Shown piece after piece: positions 26,878 to 35,039 of a stretch of DNA of 36,696 nt. The notes beneath the pieces were generated by a model. It did no database searches and was not told the DNA's origin. It saw nothing but the letters and a program-made list of their open reading frames with translations. Source of the DNA: an uncultured Prevotellaceae bacterium. GTDB lineage: Bacteria > Bacteroidota > Bacteroidia > Bacteroidales > Muribaculaceae. How positions within the stretch are numbered: the first letter of the stretch is position 1; every line of letters begins with the position of its first letter. The DNA is taken from contig ONRP01000041.1 of assembly GCA_900320245.1 (NCBI GenBank), positions 1 through 36,696 on the forward strand. The letters are read 5' to 3'. A program made the translations under genes and the position numbers.

Positions 26878-28356
26878 ATGAAATGTCAACATTGCGGACA
26901 TGAAGTTCCCGAAGGTTCCTCCTTCTGCAACCATTGCGGTTATCGCATGAGTACCACGGTCACCTGTTCCTATTGCCACAAAACCATGCCGGCTTCATCG
27001 GTATTCTGCCCCCACTGCGGCAAGGCTATCGACAATGCCATGAGTGTGGCACAGAAGTCTGTGACACAGGCTGCGGCTCCTGCCGCGGCAACTGCAGGCA
27101 ACGGCCCCGACCCCGAAAAGGCCACCGATGCCCAGCGCGCTGCCCAACGCCGTGCCGCCGCCAAACCCGTGAAACCCGTCACCGCTGATGATGATGACGA
27201 TGACGATGACGACGACGATGATGACAACGGACAGGAAGGCCGTTCCAACTTCAACCGTAATCTCATCATCGGCATCGTGCTCGCAGCAGTGCTCATCGGC
27301 TTGTTGAGCATGCTCAAACACTGCAACAGCCAGGCTAACGATGACCTGAAGGCCAGGGGCGACAGCGTTGCCGCCATGGCCGACAACAGCCAGGACGAAG
27401 CCGCCATTCTGGGGGCCGAACTGAGTCGTAACAACTTCACCGAGGACGGTGCCTCCATCGGCGGCGCCGTGAAATTGCACGGTACCGACCCCGACACCCC
27501 CGACCGCATCTTGGGTGTGACCTACAAGAACGATGCTGACCGTCCCTTCATCAAGATTTACCAACTGACGCGTGACGGCGGCGGCTGGAAGACCGAACTG
27601 GGCCAGACCAAGTATCTGGACGGACGCAACATCATCATGGACAATTCGTCGCTCATCGCCGATGCCATGTATGTGCCCCGCGCAGTGACCGTCGACGGCA
27701 AGCAGTGCCTCTACTTCGCCTTCCTGAACCACCTCAAGGGTGCCGGCGAGGGCAACACGGGTCGCGTGACCCTGGCCCTGTATGAGCCCGAGGGCAAGAA
27801 GTTGACCACGCTGAACTATGACGGCCCCATCCGCTCGCGCAGCGACGGCCGCCAGTACGTCTACAGCCGCGGACCTCTCGAGAGCGTCAGCGGCAGCGAG
27901 CGCAACTTCCTGCAGCAGGAGGCAGTACACATCAGCGCCATCCGCGTAGCCACTCCCGAGGAGATTGAGGCCGAAGAAGAGGCCAAAGCCAAGGAAGAAG
28001 AAGAAAAGGCCCTGGCCGGCGAAGAGAACGCCGACACCAAGTGGGACCACGACAATGCCGAGAATATGGACAAACTGAAAGAGGGCGAAGATGTGCAGAT
28101 GAAGTCCACCCAGTATGACAAGCCCCTCTTCAAGATGGACGAGATCAAGGAAAAGGTGGAAACCAGCAAGTACCTCGTCTTCCTCGACAAGAAAGGTATG
28201 GTATATGGCTTCAATAAGGACAGCCGCAAGTACTTCACCATCTACTCCTCGGCACAGGGCATCAGCAAGAACGGCGAAACCAGCGTACTGATCAAGACCG
28301 CCAACGGCAACATCAACTACGACCTGGTGCATGACAAGGCCAAAGCAGCGAACTGA
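26878..28356 (+). CDS. double zinc-ribbon membrane protein
   Basis: This 492-residue protein starts with two zinc ribbons: CQHC...CNHCG (residues 3-22) and CSYC...CPHCG (about residues 31-50). An Ala-rich linker, a run of 13 Asp residues (about 104-116) and a single membrane helix (IIGIVLAAVLIGLLSML, about 131-150) follow. The rest is a soluble domain, with a Glu/Lys-rich stretch near residues 365-380 (EAEEEAKAKEEEEK). The ribbons and Asp tract should be cytoplasmic and the large domain outside. I do not recognise the large domain. It is closely followed by the microprotein at 28362. Confidence 0.82.
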   Translation: MKCQHCGHEVPEGSSFCNHCGYRMSTTVTCSYCHKTMPASSVFCPHCGKAIDNAMSVAQKSVTQAAAPAAATAGNGPDPEKATDAQRAAQRRAAAKPVKPVTADDDDDDDDDDDDDNGQEGRSNFNRNLIIGIVLAAVLIGLLSMLKHCNSQANDDLKARGDSVAAMADNSQDEAAILGAELSRNNFTEDGASIGGAVKLHGTDPDTPDRILGVTYKNDADRPFIKIYQLTRDGGGWKTELGQTKYLDGRNIIMDNSSLIADAMYVPRAVTVDGKQCLYFAFLNHLKGAGEGNTGRVTLALYEPEGKKLTTLNYDGPIRSRSDGRQYVYSRGPLESVSGSERNFLQQEAVHISAIRVATPEEIEAEEEAKAKEEEEKALAGEENADTKWDHDNAENMDKLKEGEDVQMKSTQYDKPLFKMDEIKEKVETSKYLVFLDKKGMVYGFNKDSRKYFTIYSSAQGISKNGETSVLIKTANGNINYDLVHDKAKAAN

Positions 28357-28361
28357 CAAAT

Positions 28362-28469
28362 ATGACTCCCGAGAAACGCTATTACTTCTGGTTCTTCCTG
28401 AAATTGGACATCATCCTGGTGGGGCTGCTCGCCCTGCTGTGGTGGCTGGCCAATGTAGTGTATGCGTGA
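28362..28469 (+). CDS. 35-residue single-pass membrane microprotein
   Basis: An ATG five bases after the stop of the zinc-ribbon gene opens 35 sense codons and ends with TGA at 28467-28469. The peptide begins MTPEKRYYFWFFLKLD, then has a hydrophobic helix (about residues 17-35, IILVGLLALLWWLANVVYA). Positive residues before the helix predict an N-in topology. Its tight spacing behind one gene, 33 bp before the next, and its clean amphipathic-then-membrane composition support a real gene. It may be a partner of the zinc-ribbon membrane protein; that is inference. Confidence 0.6.
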   Translation: MTPEKRYYFWFFLKLDIILVGLLALLWWLANVVYA

Positions 28470-28502
28470 TCCCTATCACCCGAAACCAAAATAATTATCA
28501 TA

Positions 28503-29636
28503 ATGGCAGTAGAAATCAGAGAAATCCAACCCACCAAGCGCAACCTGCTCAAGTTTGTGCATTTTCCCATCGATGTCATCTACCGCGACAACGAGTACTA
28601 CGTACCGCCACTGGTCACCGATGAAGTGAACACCCTGCGCCCCGACAAGAACCCGGCATTTGACTTCTGCGAGGCCGTCTATTTCCTGGCCTACCGCAAC
28701 GGGGAAATCGTGGGACGCATCGCCGGCATCATCAACAAGGTGGTCAACGAGCGCGCCAACAAGAAAGAGGCCCGCTTCAGTTACATCGACTTCATCGACG
28801 ATGCCGAGGTGGCCGACGCCCTCATCGATGCCGTGACCCGGTGGGCCAAAGGCAAAGGCATGGAACACCTGACAGGTCCCCTGGGCTTTACCGACATGGA
28901 TCCCGAGGGTTTGCTCGTCGAGGGCTTTGACCGCATTGGCACTACAGGCGCCGTGTACAGCCACGCCTATTATCACAAGCACTTGGAGCGCATGGGCTTC
29001 GTCAAGGATGTGGACTGGCTGGAGTTCCTGATCACCATCCCCACCGAGGTCCCCGAGAAGATGCACCGCATCGCCACTTTGATCAGCGAACGCATGAATG
29101 TGACGACCATCAAGTACACCGACCGCAAGCAACTGGTCAAGGACTACGGTGACGCCATCTTCAAACTGATCAATGTGGCCTATGACGAGTTGTTCGGCTA
29201 CTCGCCGCTCACCGACAAGCAGATCAAGCACTACATCAAGATGTACCTGCCCTTCCTGCCTCTCGACGACCTGTCGATGGTCATCGACAAAGACACGCGC
29301 GAACTCGTCGGTGTGGGCATCACGATTCCCTCGATGTCCAAGGCACTCATCAAGAGCCGTGGCCGCCTGTTCCCCATGGGATGGAAATACCTGCTCGACG
29401 CCTTCAAGCACAACAATGTGGTGGACCTGATGCTCATTGCCGTCAAGCCCGAACTCCAGAACAAGGGTGTGAACTCGCTCATCTTTGACGACCTCATCCC
29501 CGTGTTCAACAAGCATGGCTATACCCATGCCGAGAGCAACCACGAGTTGGAACTCAACTCCAAGGTGCTCAAGCAATGGGAATACTTCGAGTATGACCAG
29601 CACAAGCGCCGCCGCGCCTACACCAAGGAAATTTAA
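28503..29636 (+). CDS. GNAT-like N-acetyltransferase family protein
   Basis: This 377-residue soluble protein has an N-terminal part (residues 1-190) with YYVPPL, FLAYRNGEIVGRIAGIIN and a TGPLGFTDMDPEGLLVEG block, and a C-terminal part with LVGVGITIPS and IAVKPELQNKGVNSLIFDDL, which resembles the acetyl-CoA binding Q/RxxGxG/A region of GNAT enzymes. Large Bacteroidales proteins of this type are annotated as N-acetyltransferases; substrate unknown. It lies 33 bp after the microprotein and 70 bp before pgi, with a word array in that gap. Confidence 0.72.
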   Translation: MAVEIREIQPTKRNLLKFVHFPIDVIYRDNEYYVPPLVTDEVNTLRPDKNPAFDFCEAVYFLAYRNGEIVGRIAGIINKVVNERANKKEARFSYIDFIDDAEVADALIDAVTRWAKGKGMEHLTGPLGFTDMDPEGLLVEGFDRIGTTGAVYSHAYYHKHLERMGFVKDVDWLEFLITIPTEVPEKMHRIATLISERMNVTTIKYTDRKQLVKDYGDAIFKLINVAYDELFGYSPLTDKQIKHYIKMYLPFLPLDDLSMVIDKDTRELVGVGITIPSMSKALIKSRGRLFPMGWKYLLDAFKHNNVVDLMLIAVKPELQNKGVNSLIFDDLIPVFNKHGYTHAESNHELELNSKVLKQWEYFEYDQHKRRRAYTKEI

Positions 29637-29654
29637 CCACAGAAATCCAAACCC

Positions 29655-29687
29655 ACTAGACCATCTAGATTATCTAGACTTTCTAGA
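29655..29687. repeat. tctaga word array, 9-bp period
   Basis: actaga, tctaga, tctaga, tctaga at 29655, 29664, 29673 and 29682, separated by cca, tta and ctt. It shares its word and exact 9-bp period with the array at 18300-18332. It lies between the GNAT-like gene and pgi, and an A-run follows. Confidence 0.75.
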
Positions 29688-29706
29688 AAAAAACAAATAA
29701 AGCAAC

Positions 29707-31026
29707 ATGAACAACAAGATTCAAGTCATCAGCAAATACGCCCTTCAAGGGCTGGAGACACAGGACCTGTGCAATGCTGCCCTCGCCGCCAAGCAGACGC
29801 TCGAGAGCGGCTCGGGTGCCGGCAACGACTTCCTGGGCTGGCTTCACCTGCCCAGTAGCATCGACGAGCAGCAACTCGCCAGCATCGAGCAGACCGCTGC
29901 CGTGCTGCGCGAGCAGTGTGAGTATGTCATCACCATCGGCATCGGTGGCAGTTACCTGGGCGCCAAGGCCGTTATCGAGGCCCTGAGCGACCACTTCGCT
30001 GCCTACAAGTCGGGCAGTGGCCCCAAGGTGCTCTTTGCCGGCAACAACATCGGCGAGGACTACCTCTACGACCTGATGGACCTGGTGCGCGGACACAAGT
30101 TCGGCATCATCGTCATCTCCAAGTCGGGAACCACCACCGAACCCGCTATCGCCTTCCGCCTGTTCAAGGAGATGCTCGAGCAGCAGGAGGGCAAGGCATT
30201 CGCCCAGCGCAACATCGTTGCTGTGACCGATGCCCGCCGCGGTGCCCTGCGCAACCTGGCCACCCAGGAGGGCTATGCCACCTATGTCATCCCCGATGAC
30301 GTGGGCGGCCGCTTCTCGGTATTGACCCCCGTTGGCCTGCTGCCCATCGCCGTTGCCGGATTCGACATCCGCGCCCTCGTGGCCGGTGCCGTCGAGATGG
30401 AACAGGACGGCGACGAGCAGGTGCTCAACTATGCCATCGCCCGCAACGCCCTCTATCAGCAGGGCAAGAAGGTCGAGATTCTCGCCAACTTCACCCCGCG
30501 CCTGCACTTCGTCGCCGAGTGGTGGAAACAACTCTACGGCGAGAGCGAGGGCAAGGGCCACAAGGGCATCTTCCCCGCCAGCGTGGACTTCACTACCGAC
30601 CTGCACAGCATGGGACAGTGGATTCAGGACGGCGAGCGCACCATCTTTGAGACGGTGCTCAGCGTGGGCGACCAGCAGCATGAGGTCATCATCCCCACCG
30701 ACGAGGCTGACCTCGACGGGCTGAACTACATCGCAGGCAAGAACGTGGACTACGTCAACAAGATGGCCGAACTCGGTACCCGCCTGGCTCACATCGACGG
30801 CGGTGTGCCCAACCTGCTCATCACCATGCCCGCCGTGACCGAGCGCTATATGGGCCAATTGATCTACTTCTTCGAGAAAGCCTGCGGCGTGAGCGGCTAC
30901 ATGCTTGGCGTCAACCCGTTTGACCAGCCCGGTGTCGAGGCCTACAAGAAGAACATGTTCGCCCTGCTCGAGAAACCCGGCCACGAAGAGGCCACCAAAG
31001 CCATCAAAGAAAAACTCAAACAATAA
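29707..31026 (+). CDS. pgi: glucose-6-phosphate isomerase
   Basis: This 439-residue enzyme interconverts glucose 6-phosphate and fructose 6-phosphate in glycolysis and gluconeogenesis. It is the short bacterial form. Visible motifs are [11 protein letters not shown] (about residues 78-88), the sugar-phosphate loop [13 protein letters not shown] (about residue 138), and the C-terminal [14 protein letters not shown] with the catalytic Lys. The ATG at 29707 follows an A-rich leader, and the family-typical length supports it. Confidence 0.95.
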   Translation: MNNKIQVISKYALQGLETQDLCNAALAAKQTLESGSGAGNDFLGWLHLPSSIDEQQLASIEQTAAVLREQCEYVITIGIGGSYLGAKAVIEALSDHFAAYKSGSGPKVLFAGNNIGEDYLYDLMDLVRGHKFGIIVISKSGTTTEPAIAFRLFKEMLEQQEGKAFAQRNIVAVTDARRGALRNLATQEGYATYVIPDDVGGRFSVLTPVGLLPIAVAGFDIRALVAGAVEMEQDGDEQVLNYAIARNALYQQGKKVEILANFTPRLHFVAEWWKQLYGESEGKGHKGIFPASVDFTTDLHSMGQWIQDGERTIFETVLSVGDQQHEVIIPTDEADLDGLNYIAGKNVDYVNKMAELGTRLAHIDGGVPNLLITMPAVTERYMGQLIYFFEKACGVSGYMLGVNPFDQPGVEAYKKNMFALLEKPGHEEATKAIKEKLKQ

Positions 31027-31049
31027 CAAATAATCAATTAACGCCTAAT

Positions 31050-31140
31050 AATCAAACAACATGAACAACAATAAACAACAAAAACAACCAATTATTATAT
31101 TGTTGTTAACGTTGTTCAGCGTTGTTAAAGTTGTTTGATT
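31050..31140. repeat. mirrored aacaac / gttgtt word array (long interrupted hairpin)
   Basis: The left arm (31050-31088) has aacaac at 31055, 31064, 31074 and 31083; the right arm (31102-31140) has gttgtt at 31102, 31111, 31121 and 31130. Spacings are 9, 10 and 9 in both. The outermost word is extended to an 11-bp match. The words pair perfectly; the 3-4 nt linkers between them mostly do not. It lies between pgi and the CoA-transferase gene. Loop of 13 nt, A/T only apart from one C. Confidence 0.85.
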
Positions 31141-31164
31141 TAACTAGAAACTACTAACTAAGAA

Positions 31165-32664
31165 ATGATTTATCCGATTCTTTCGGCCGAGGAAGCCGCC
31201 GAATTTGTACAAAATGGCTTCACCGTAGGTGTTTCGGGCTTTACATCACCCGGTTGTCCTCAAGCAGTTCCCGTTGCCATCGCCGAGCGCGCCAAGCGCG
31301 AGCATGAGGCAGGCCGTGAATTCAAAATCAACCTCTTCTCTGGCGCTTCGACCAGCGACCACATCGACGGCGAGTTGACCCGTGCCGATGCCCTGAACTT
31401 CCGCACACCGTACCAGTCACACCCCGACATGCGCAAGGCCATCAACGCCAATGCCATCCACTATAACGACCGCCACCTGAGCGAACTGGCACAGGAGTTC
31501 CGCTATGGCTTCTACGGCAAGATGGACATCGCCATCGTTGAGGCCCAGAGCATCACCGACGACGGTGAACTCGTGCTGGGTACCTCGATGGGCAACACCG
31601 CCACCTGGCTCAAGATGGCCGACAAGGTGATTGTCGAGGTCAACGACCAGATTCCCGAGACCATCCGCGGCATGCACGACGTCTACACGCCCGTCGACCC
31701 GCCTTACCGTCGCGAGATTCCCATCTATACGCCTCACGACCGCGTGGGCACTCCCACCGCCCATGTCGACCCCAGCAAGGTCCTCGGCGTTGTCAAGACG
31801 TCGCTGCCCATCAGCAAGGAGGGTGCCTTCACCCCCGTTGATGAGGTGACCGCAGCCATCGGCCGCAACGTGTGCGCCTTCCTGGTCAATGAATTGAAGG
31901 CCGGCCGCATCCCCAAGGAGTTCCTGCCCCTGCAGAGCGGTGTGGGCAACATCGCCAACGCCGTGCTCGACGCCCTCGACAAGAGCGACGACATTCCTCC
32001 CTTCGAGATGTACACCGAGGTGATCCAGGACAGCGTGCTCGAGTTGCTCGAGAGCGGCAAGTGCAAGTTTGCCAGCACCTGCTCGATGACCTTCTCCAGC
32101 GGCGCCATGACCGAGTTCTTCGAGAAGGGCGAAGCCCTGCATGGCAAGGTGCTCATGCGTCCCAGCGAGATCAGCAACAACCCCGAGGTGGTTCGCCGTC
32201 TGGGCGTCATCACGATGAACACCGCCATCGAGGCCGACATCTATGGCCACATCAACTCGACCCACGTCAGCGGTACGCGCCTGATGAACGGTGTGGGCGG
32301 TTCGGGCGACTTCACCCGCAACGCCTACATCAGCATCTTCCTGTGCCCGTCGATCAAGAAGGACGACTGCATCAGCACCATCGTGCCCATGGTATCCTAT
32401 CCTGACCACAACCCGCACTCGGTCGACATCATCATCACCGACCAGGGTATCGCCGACCTGCGCGGCAAGGACCCCGTCCAGAGCGCCCACGAGATTATCG
32501 AGAAGGCCGCTCATCCCGTCTATCGTCCCCTGCTGCGCGAGTACCTCAGCCTCGCCAAGAAGGGCCACGTGATGATGAACCCCGACATCGCCTTCGCCAT
32601 GCACAGCACGCTTATTCACGACGGCGACATGCGCAAGACCGACTTCGCCAAGTTCATGAAGTAA
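31165..32664 (+). CDS. succinate / acetyl-CoA:CoA transferase family protein
   Basis: This 499-residue protein belongs to the acetyl-CoA hydrolase/transferase (Ach1/Cat1) family. The N-terminal VGVSGFTSPGCPQAVP, GTSMGNTATWL and PLQSGVGNIANAV blocks are present, and the probable catalytic Glu that forms the CoA thioester lies in MNTAIEADIYGHINSTHV. In propionate- and acetate-producing Bacteroidales this enzyme is usually a succinate or propionate CoA-transferase; exact substrates cannot be told. The word array at 31050-31140 lies upstream and the one at 32721-32775 downstream. Confidence 0.9.
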   Translation: MIYPILSAEEAAEFVQNGFTVGVSGFTSPGCPQAVPVAIAERAKREHEAGREFKINLFSGASTSDHIDGELTRADALNFRTPYQSHPDMRKAINANAIHYNDRHLSELAQEFRYGFYGKMDIAIVEAQSITDDGELVLGTSMGNTATWLKMADKVIVEVNDQIPETIRGMHDVYTPVDPPYRREIPIYTPHDRVGTPTAHVDPSKVLGVVKTSLPISKEGAFTPVDEVTAAIGRNVCAFLVNELKAGRIPKEFLPLQSGVGNIANAVLDALDKSDDIPPFEMYTEVIQDSVLELLESGKCKFASTCSMTFSSGAMTEFFEKGEALHGKVLMRPSEISNNPEVVRRLGVITMNTAIEADIYGHINSTHVSGTRLMNGVGGSGDFTRNAYISIFLCPSIKKDDCISTIVPMVSYPDHNPHSVDIIITDQGIADLRGKDPVQSAHEIIEKAAHPVYRPLLREYLSLAKKGHVMMNPDIAFAMHSTLIHDGDMRKTDFAKFMK

Positions 32665-32720
32665 TTCAAACTACAAATTACGCTAATTGAACCAATTGGC
32701 ATCCGCACGACGGAATTGAA

Positions 32721-32775
32721 AACAAGGAATACAAGAACAACAATTCAACCGATTGTACATCTTGTATTTCTTGTT
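32721..32775 (+). repeat. mirrored acaag / cttgt word array, possible terminator
   Basis: Left words aacaag, tacaag, aacaat (32721, 32730, 32739) are mirrored by attgta, cttgta, cttgtt (32752, 32761, 32770); all spacings are 9 bp. The loop is 7 nt (32745-32751). A T-run follows, so on the plus strand it could terminate the CoA-transferase transcript. An AATT-centred word run with the same period (32675-32698) precedes it, just after the stop codon. Confidence 0.75.
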
Positions 32776-32833
32776 TTTTCATATTTCTGCCCGCTAAGAG
32801 CCCTATTCGGGGCGGCAGAGATTATTATACCTT

Positions 32834-32890
32834 GAAATGTAAAAGTGGTTCCTCTACTGGGTATTGACTCAAGAGGAACCACTTCATTTC
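32834..32890. other. long stem-loop in the gap before the lipoprotein genes
   Basis: A perfect 13-bp stem (32843-32855 with 32872-32884) is extended by GAAATG/CATTTC (32834-32839 with 32885-32890) across a 3-nt bulge; the loop is 16 nt. No T-run follows on either strand, so it is not a standard terminator. Apart from this and the word arrays, the 441-bp gap 32665-33105 holds no convincing gene. Confidence 0.65.
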
Positions 32891-33030
32891 CGGAAAATTT
32901 ATGCAAGCCGATTGAAATGCCAATTTTATTTGAACATTTTTGAGGCGATGCCAAATTTATCCAAATCACGTTTCGGTGTTTGTATGAAAAAACTTCGTGT
33001 GAACGACTATTGCCGTGGAGAAAGGAGAAT

Positions 33031-33088
33031 GATTAAGGATTAAAGATAGCCTCAGCAACCATTAAACATTATCCTTTATCCATTAACC
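33031..33088. repeat. mirrored 7-bp word array, degenerate
   Basis: Left words gattaag, gattaaa (33031, 33038) and right words attatcc, tttatcc, attaacc (33068, 33075, 33082) have a 7-bp period and are partly complementary. A perfect CAAGTT/AACTTG hairpin at 33091-33103 follows, next to the stop of the minus-strand lipoprotein gene. Confidence 0.5.
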
Positions 33089-33105
33089 ATCAAGTTAAAC
33101 TTGAT

Positions 33106-33855
33106 TTACTTGTCGTGGACGGGACGGATTGGCATGTGAAAGGCTCTCACATAGTCAAGGAGATACCGCTTCTCTCCCGCCCCAATCAACAGCATCCATG
33201 CTGTCACTACACCAGGATGGATATCATAGCCTCGCGCATTACTCTGCGTCCAACTAACGGTCGATGTCCAATAAAAAGCACTCGTATTGACATGGGCGGG
33301 GCCACCAAGGAATCGGGCGTACTTTTCACCTGTGGGATCGTAATACAACCCACCCATCGGCAGGTCGATGCTGTTGCCGTTAGGCCCTTTGGCCTCATAC
33401 CACTTTATTCCACCCTGCTCCAATTTAGTCCATTGGCATTGATTCATTAATTCTTTCATTTCGGCATAGGTGGGCATGCGCCATCCGTCACCCCAGTGCA
33501 CGGTCACGACATCCAAGTCGGTGCCGCTGATGTCGGCGGGCGGGTTGTTTCCACCATAGTTGCTGGTATTCCAGGTATAGCCTTGTTCGTCATAACTAAT
33601 GCCATCGGCCGACCACAAGGCTCCTGTCGGGTCACCCCAAGCGAAATAGCCGCCATAGTCTGTGGGAGAACTTGCGCCCAAGTTGCAACTGGCCCATAAG
33701 ACCGACAGACCCAAATCCACAGCCTCGACGTTACTCGGTTTTTGAAGATTAAATACTGGCGGCTCGATTTTGACATCGGGTTCGTTATCCTTGCCACATC
33801 CTGTTGCCATCAGCAGGATGGCAAGTAATCCAAATAAGTAATTGTAAGTTTTCAT
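33106..33855 (-). CDS. lipoprotein with FISUMP-like domain, short paralogue
   Basis: This 249-residue lipoprotein has a hydrophobic signal ending in a lipobox, LLMATGC (Cys 20), followed by Gly-Lys-Asp. The mature part is one domain like the Fibrobacter succinogenes major paralogous (FISUMP) domain: EAVDLGLSVLWASCNLGA, YGGYFAWGDP, a WGDGWRMPTYAEM core and a closing VRAFHMPIRPV. Such domains are found on Bacteroidetes surface or periplasmic proteins, with no known enzyme activity. It closely resembles the neighbour at 33867-35039 and lies 11 bp behind it. Likely sorted to the outer membrane; function unknown. Confidence 0.85.
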   Translation of the reverse strand: MKTYNYLFGLLAILLMATGCGKDNEPDVKIEPPVFNLQKPSNVEAVDLGLSVLWASCNLGASSPTDYGGYFAWGDPTGALWSADGISYDEQGYTWNTSNYGGNNPPADISGTDLDVVTVHWGDGWRMPTYAEMKELMNQCQWTKLEQGGIKWYEAKGPNGNSIDLPMGGLYYDPTGEKYARFLGGPAHVNTSAFYWTSTVSWTQSNARGYDIHPGVVTAWMLLIGAGEKRYLLDYVRAFHMPIRPVHDK

Positions 33856-33866
33856 TGTTTTTATCT

Positions 33867-35039
33867 TTATTGGTTAGGTTGAATATCTTCTGGTTTAGTA
33901 TATACCGGACGGATTGGCATGTGGAAGGCGCGAAGGTGGTCATTAAACCAACTAACTCCTTGCCATTCCTCATAGTCAGAGCCAAAGATAAATGCCCATG
34001 CAGTAGCCACCCCTTGATGGACGGCATAACTCCTGGTTGCCGAAGTGCCAGGTGTGTCACAAATGGTTGATGTCCAATAAAACCCTTTAGAATTGGTGTG
34101 CAAGGGACCCTCCATTAGAAGCGAACTGCCCTTGCCAGGTTTAATGCCGTATATTCCCGCCAACGGTATGATGATGCTGTTGCCGTTAGGACCGATGACC
34201 TCATACCAGTTGCGGCCATCCTGTGAGTGCCGTTTCCACTCGCATTGAAGTCTCAATTCCCTTGCTTCATTAGCACTGGGCGTATGCCAGCCGGCGCCCC
34301 AATGTGCAGTCACAACGTCTAACAAAGTGCCGCCAATCTCGGTCGGGGGATTCATGCCACCGAAGTTATCGGTATTCCAAACGAAAGCGCCAGCCTGTTT
34401 GTAAATGCCGTTTCCGTCCCACAGTTCACCTGTCGGGTCGCCCCATCCAAAGTAACCGCCATACTCCTCGGGTGATTGGGCTCCCAGATTGCAGTTAGCC
34501 CACATCACTGACAGTCCCAAGTCAACAGCCTCTAACGCATCGGGCTTGTTCAAGGAGAATTCAGGCGGCGTGGGGTCGCTCGACCCATCTGGATCCAATC
34601 CCTTAAGGGCTCGGAAGTAGTAGGTCTTGAGCGTCGTGCCCTCCTGAGATTTTCCGTCCACAAGTTTGCGACGGTTGATCTGGACATAGCATAGGGTTTG
34701 TCCAGAATATTGGACATAGGCCGAAGCATATTCACGGTAAATGCTGTCACATGCCGTGAGCAAGGCAGCCTCGATATCTGTGGAGTTTTGGTTTGAGTCA
34801 TACTGAGCCATGACATTCCTCATTCGTGAGACCGTCCTGGATATCACACTCATTTGCCCACCAACCAGCGTGCCTTCCTCCTCAGCATTATTTGACAATT
34901 CCAATTCTACTTCGGACTGGATGAGCATGTAATAATTGTAAACGGCTCCAGGCTCATCGCTATTGTCCCCGCACGAGGCGACCATCACGACTATTGCCAT
35001 CAGCAAGAGCATACTGAATGTAGTCATTAGATTTCTCAT
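33867..35039 (-). CDS. lipoprotein with FISUMP-like domain, long paralogue
   Basis: This 390-residue lipoprotein has a signal peptide and a lipobox VASC near residue 24. Residues 30-160 are an extra helical domain absent from the neighbour, including ISRTVSRMRNVMAQYD and an ACDSIYREYAS segment. The C-terminal half is the FISUMP-like domain with the same EAVDLGLSVMWANCNLGA, YGGYFGWGDP and LRAFHMPIRPV blocks. An ATG at 35039 is preferred to a TTG at 35045. It appears to be a tandem duplicate of the short gene, with which it is probably co-transcribed. Function unknown. Confidence 0.85.
   Translation of the reverse strand: MRNLMTTFSMLLLMAIVVMVASCGDNSDEPGAVYNYYMLIQSEVELELSNNAEEEGTLVGGQMSVISRTVSRMRNVMAQYDSNQNSTDIEAALLTACDSIYREYASAYVQYSGQTLCYVQINRRKLVDGKSQEGTTLKTYYFRALKGLDPDGSSDPTPPEFSLNKPDALEAVDLGLSVMWANCNLGAQSPEEYGGYFGWGDPTGELWDGNGIYKQAGAFVWNTDNFGGMNPPTEIGGTLLDVVTAHWGAGWHTPSANEARELRLQCEWKRHSQDGRNWYEVIGPNGNSIIIPLAGIYGIKPGKGSSLLMEGPLHTNSKGFYWTSTICDTPGTSATRSYAVHQGVATAWAFIFGSDYEEWQGVSWFNDHLRAFHMPIRPVYTKPEDIQPNQ

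Noticed and set aside
26995-28359. 454-codon minus-strand frame
   Set aside because: It is antisense to the zinc-ribbon gene, low in complexity and driven by the Asp-tract and repeats on the other strand.
29683-31029. 448-codon minus-strand frame
   Set aside because: It is antisense to pgi; composition is an artefact of the pgi codon pattern.
31050-31140. Reading the aacaac/gttgtt array as a CRISPR
   Set aside because: The repeats are only 6 nt with 3-4 nt linkers, far too short, and no cas genes are present.
31417-32619. 400-codon minus-strand frame
   Set aside because: It is antisense to the CoA-transferase gene and has no recognisable fold.
32745-32969. 74-codon minus-strand frame in the intergenic gap
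   Set aside because: It is made largely from the word array and the long stem-loop; no promoter or family signal.
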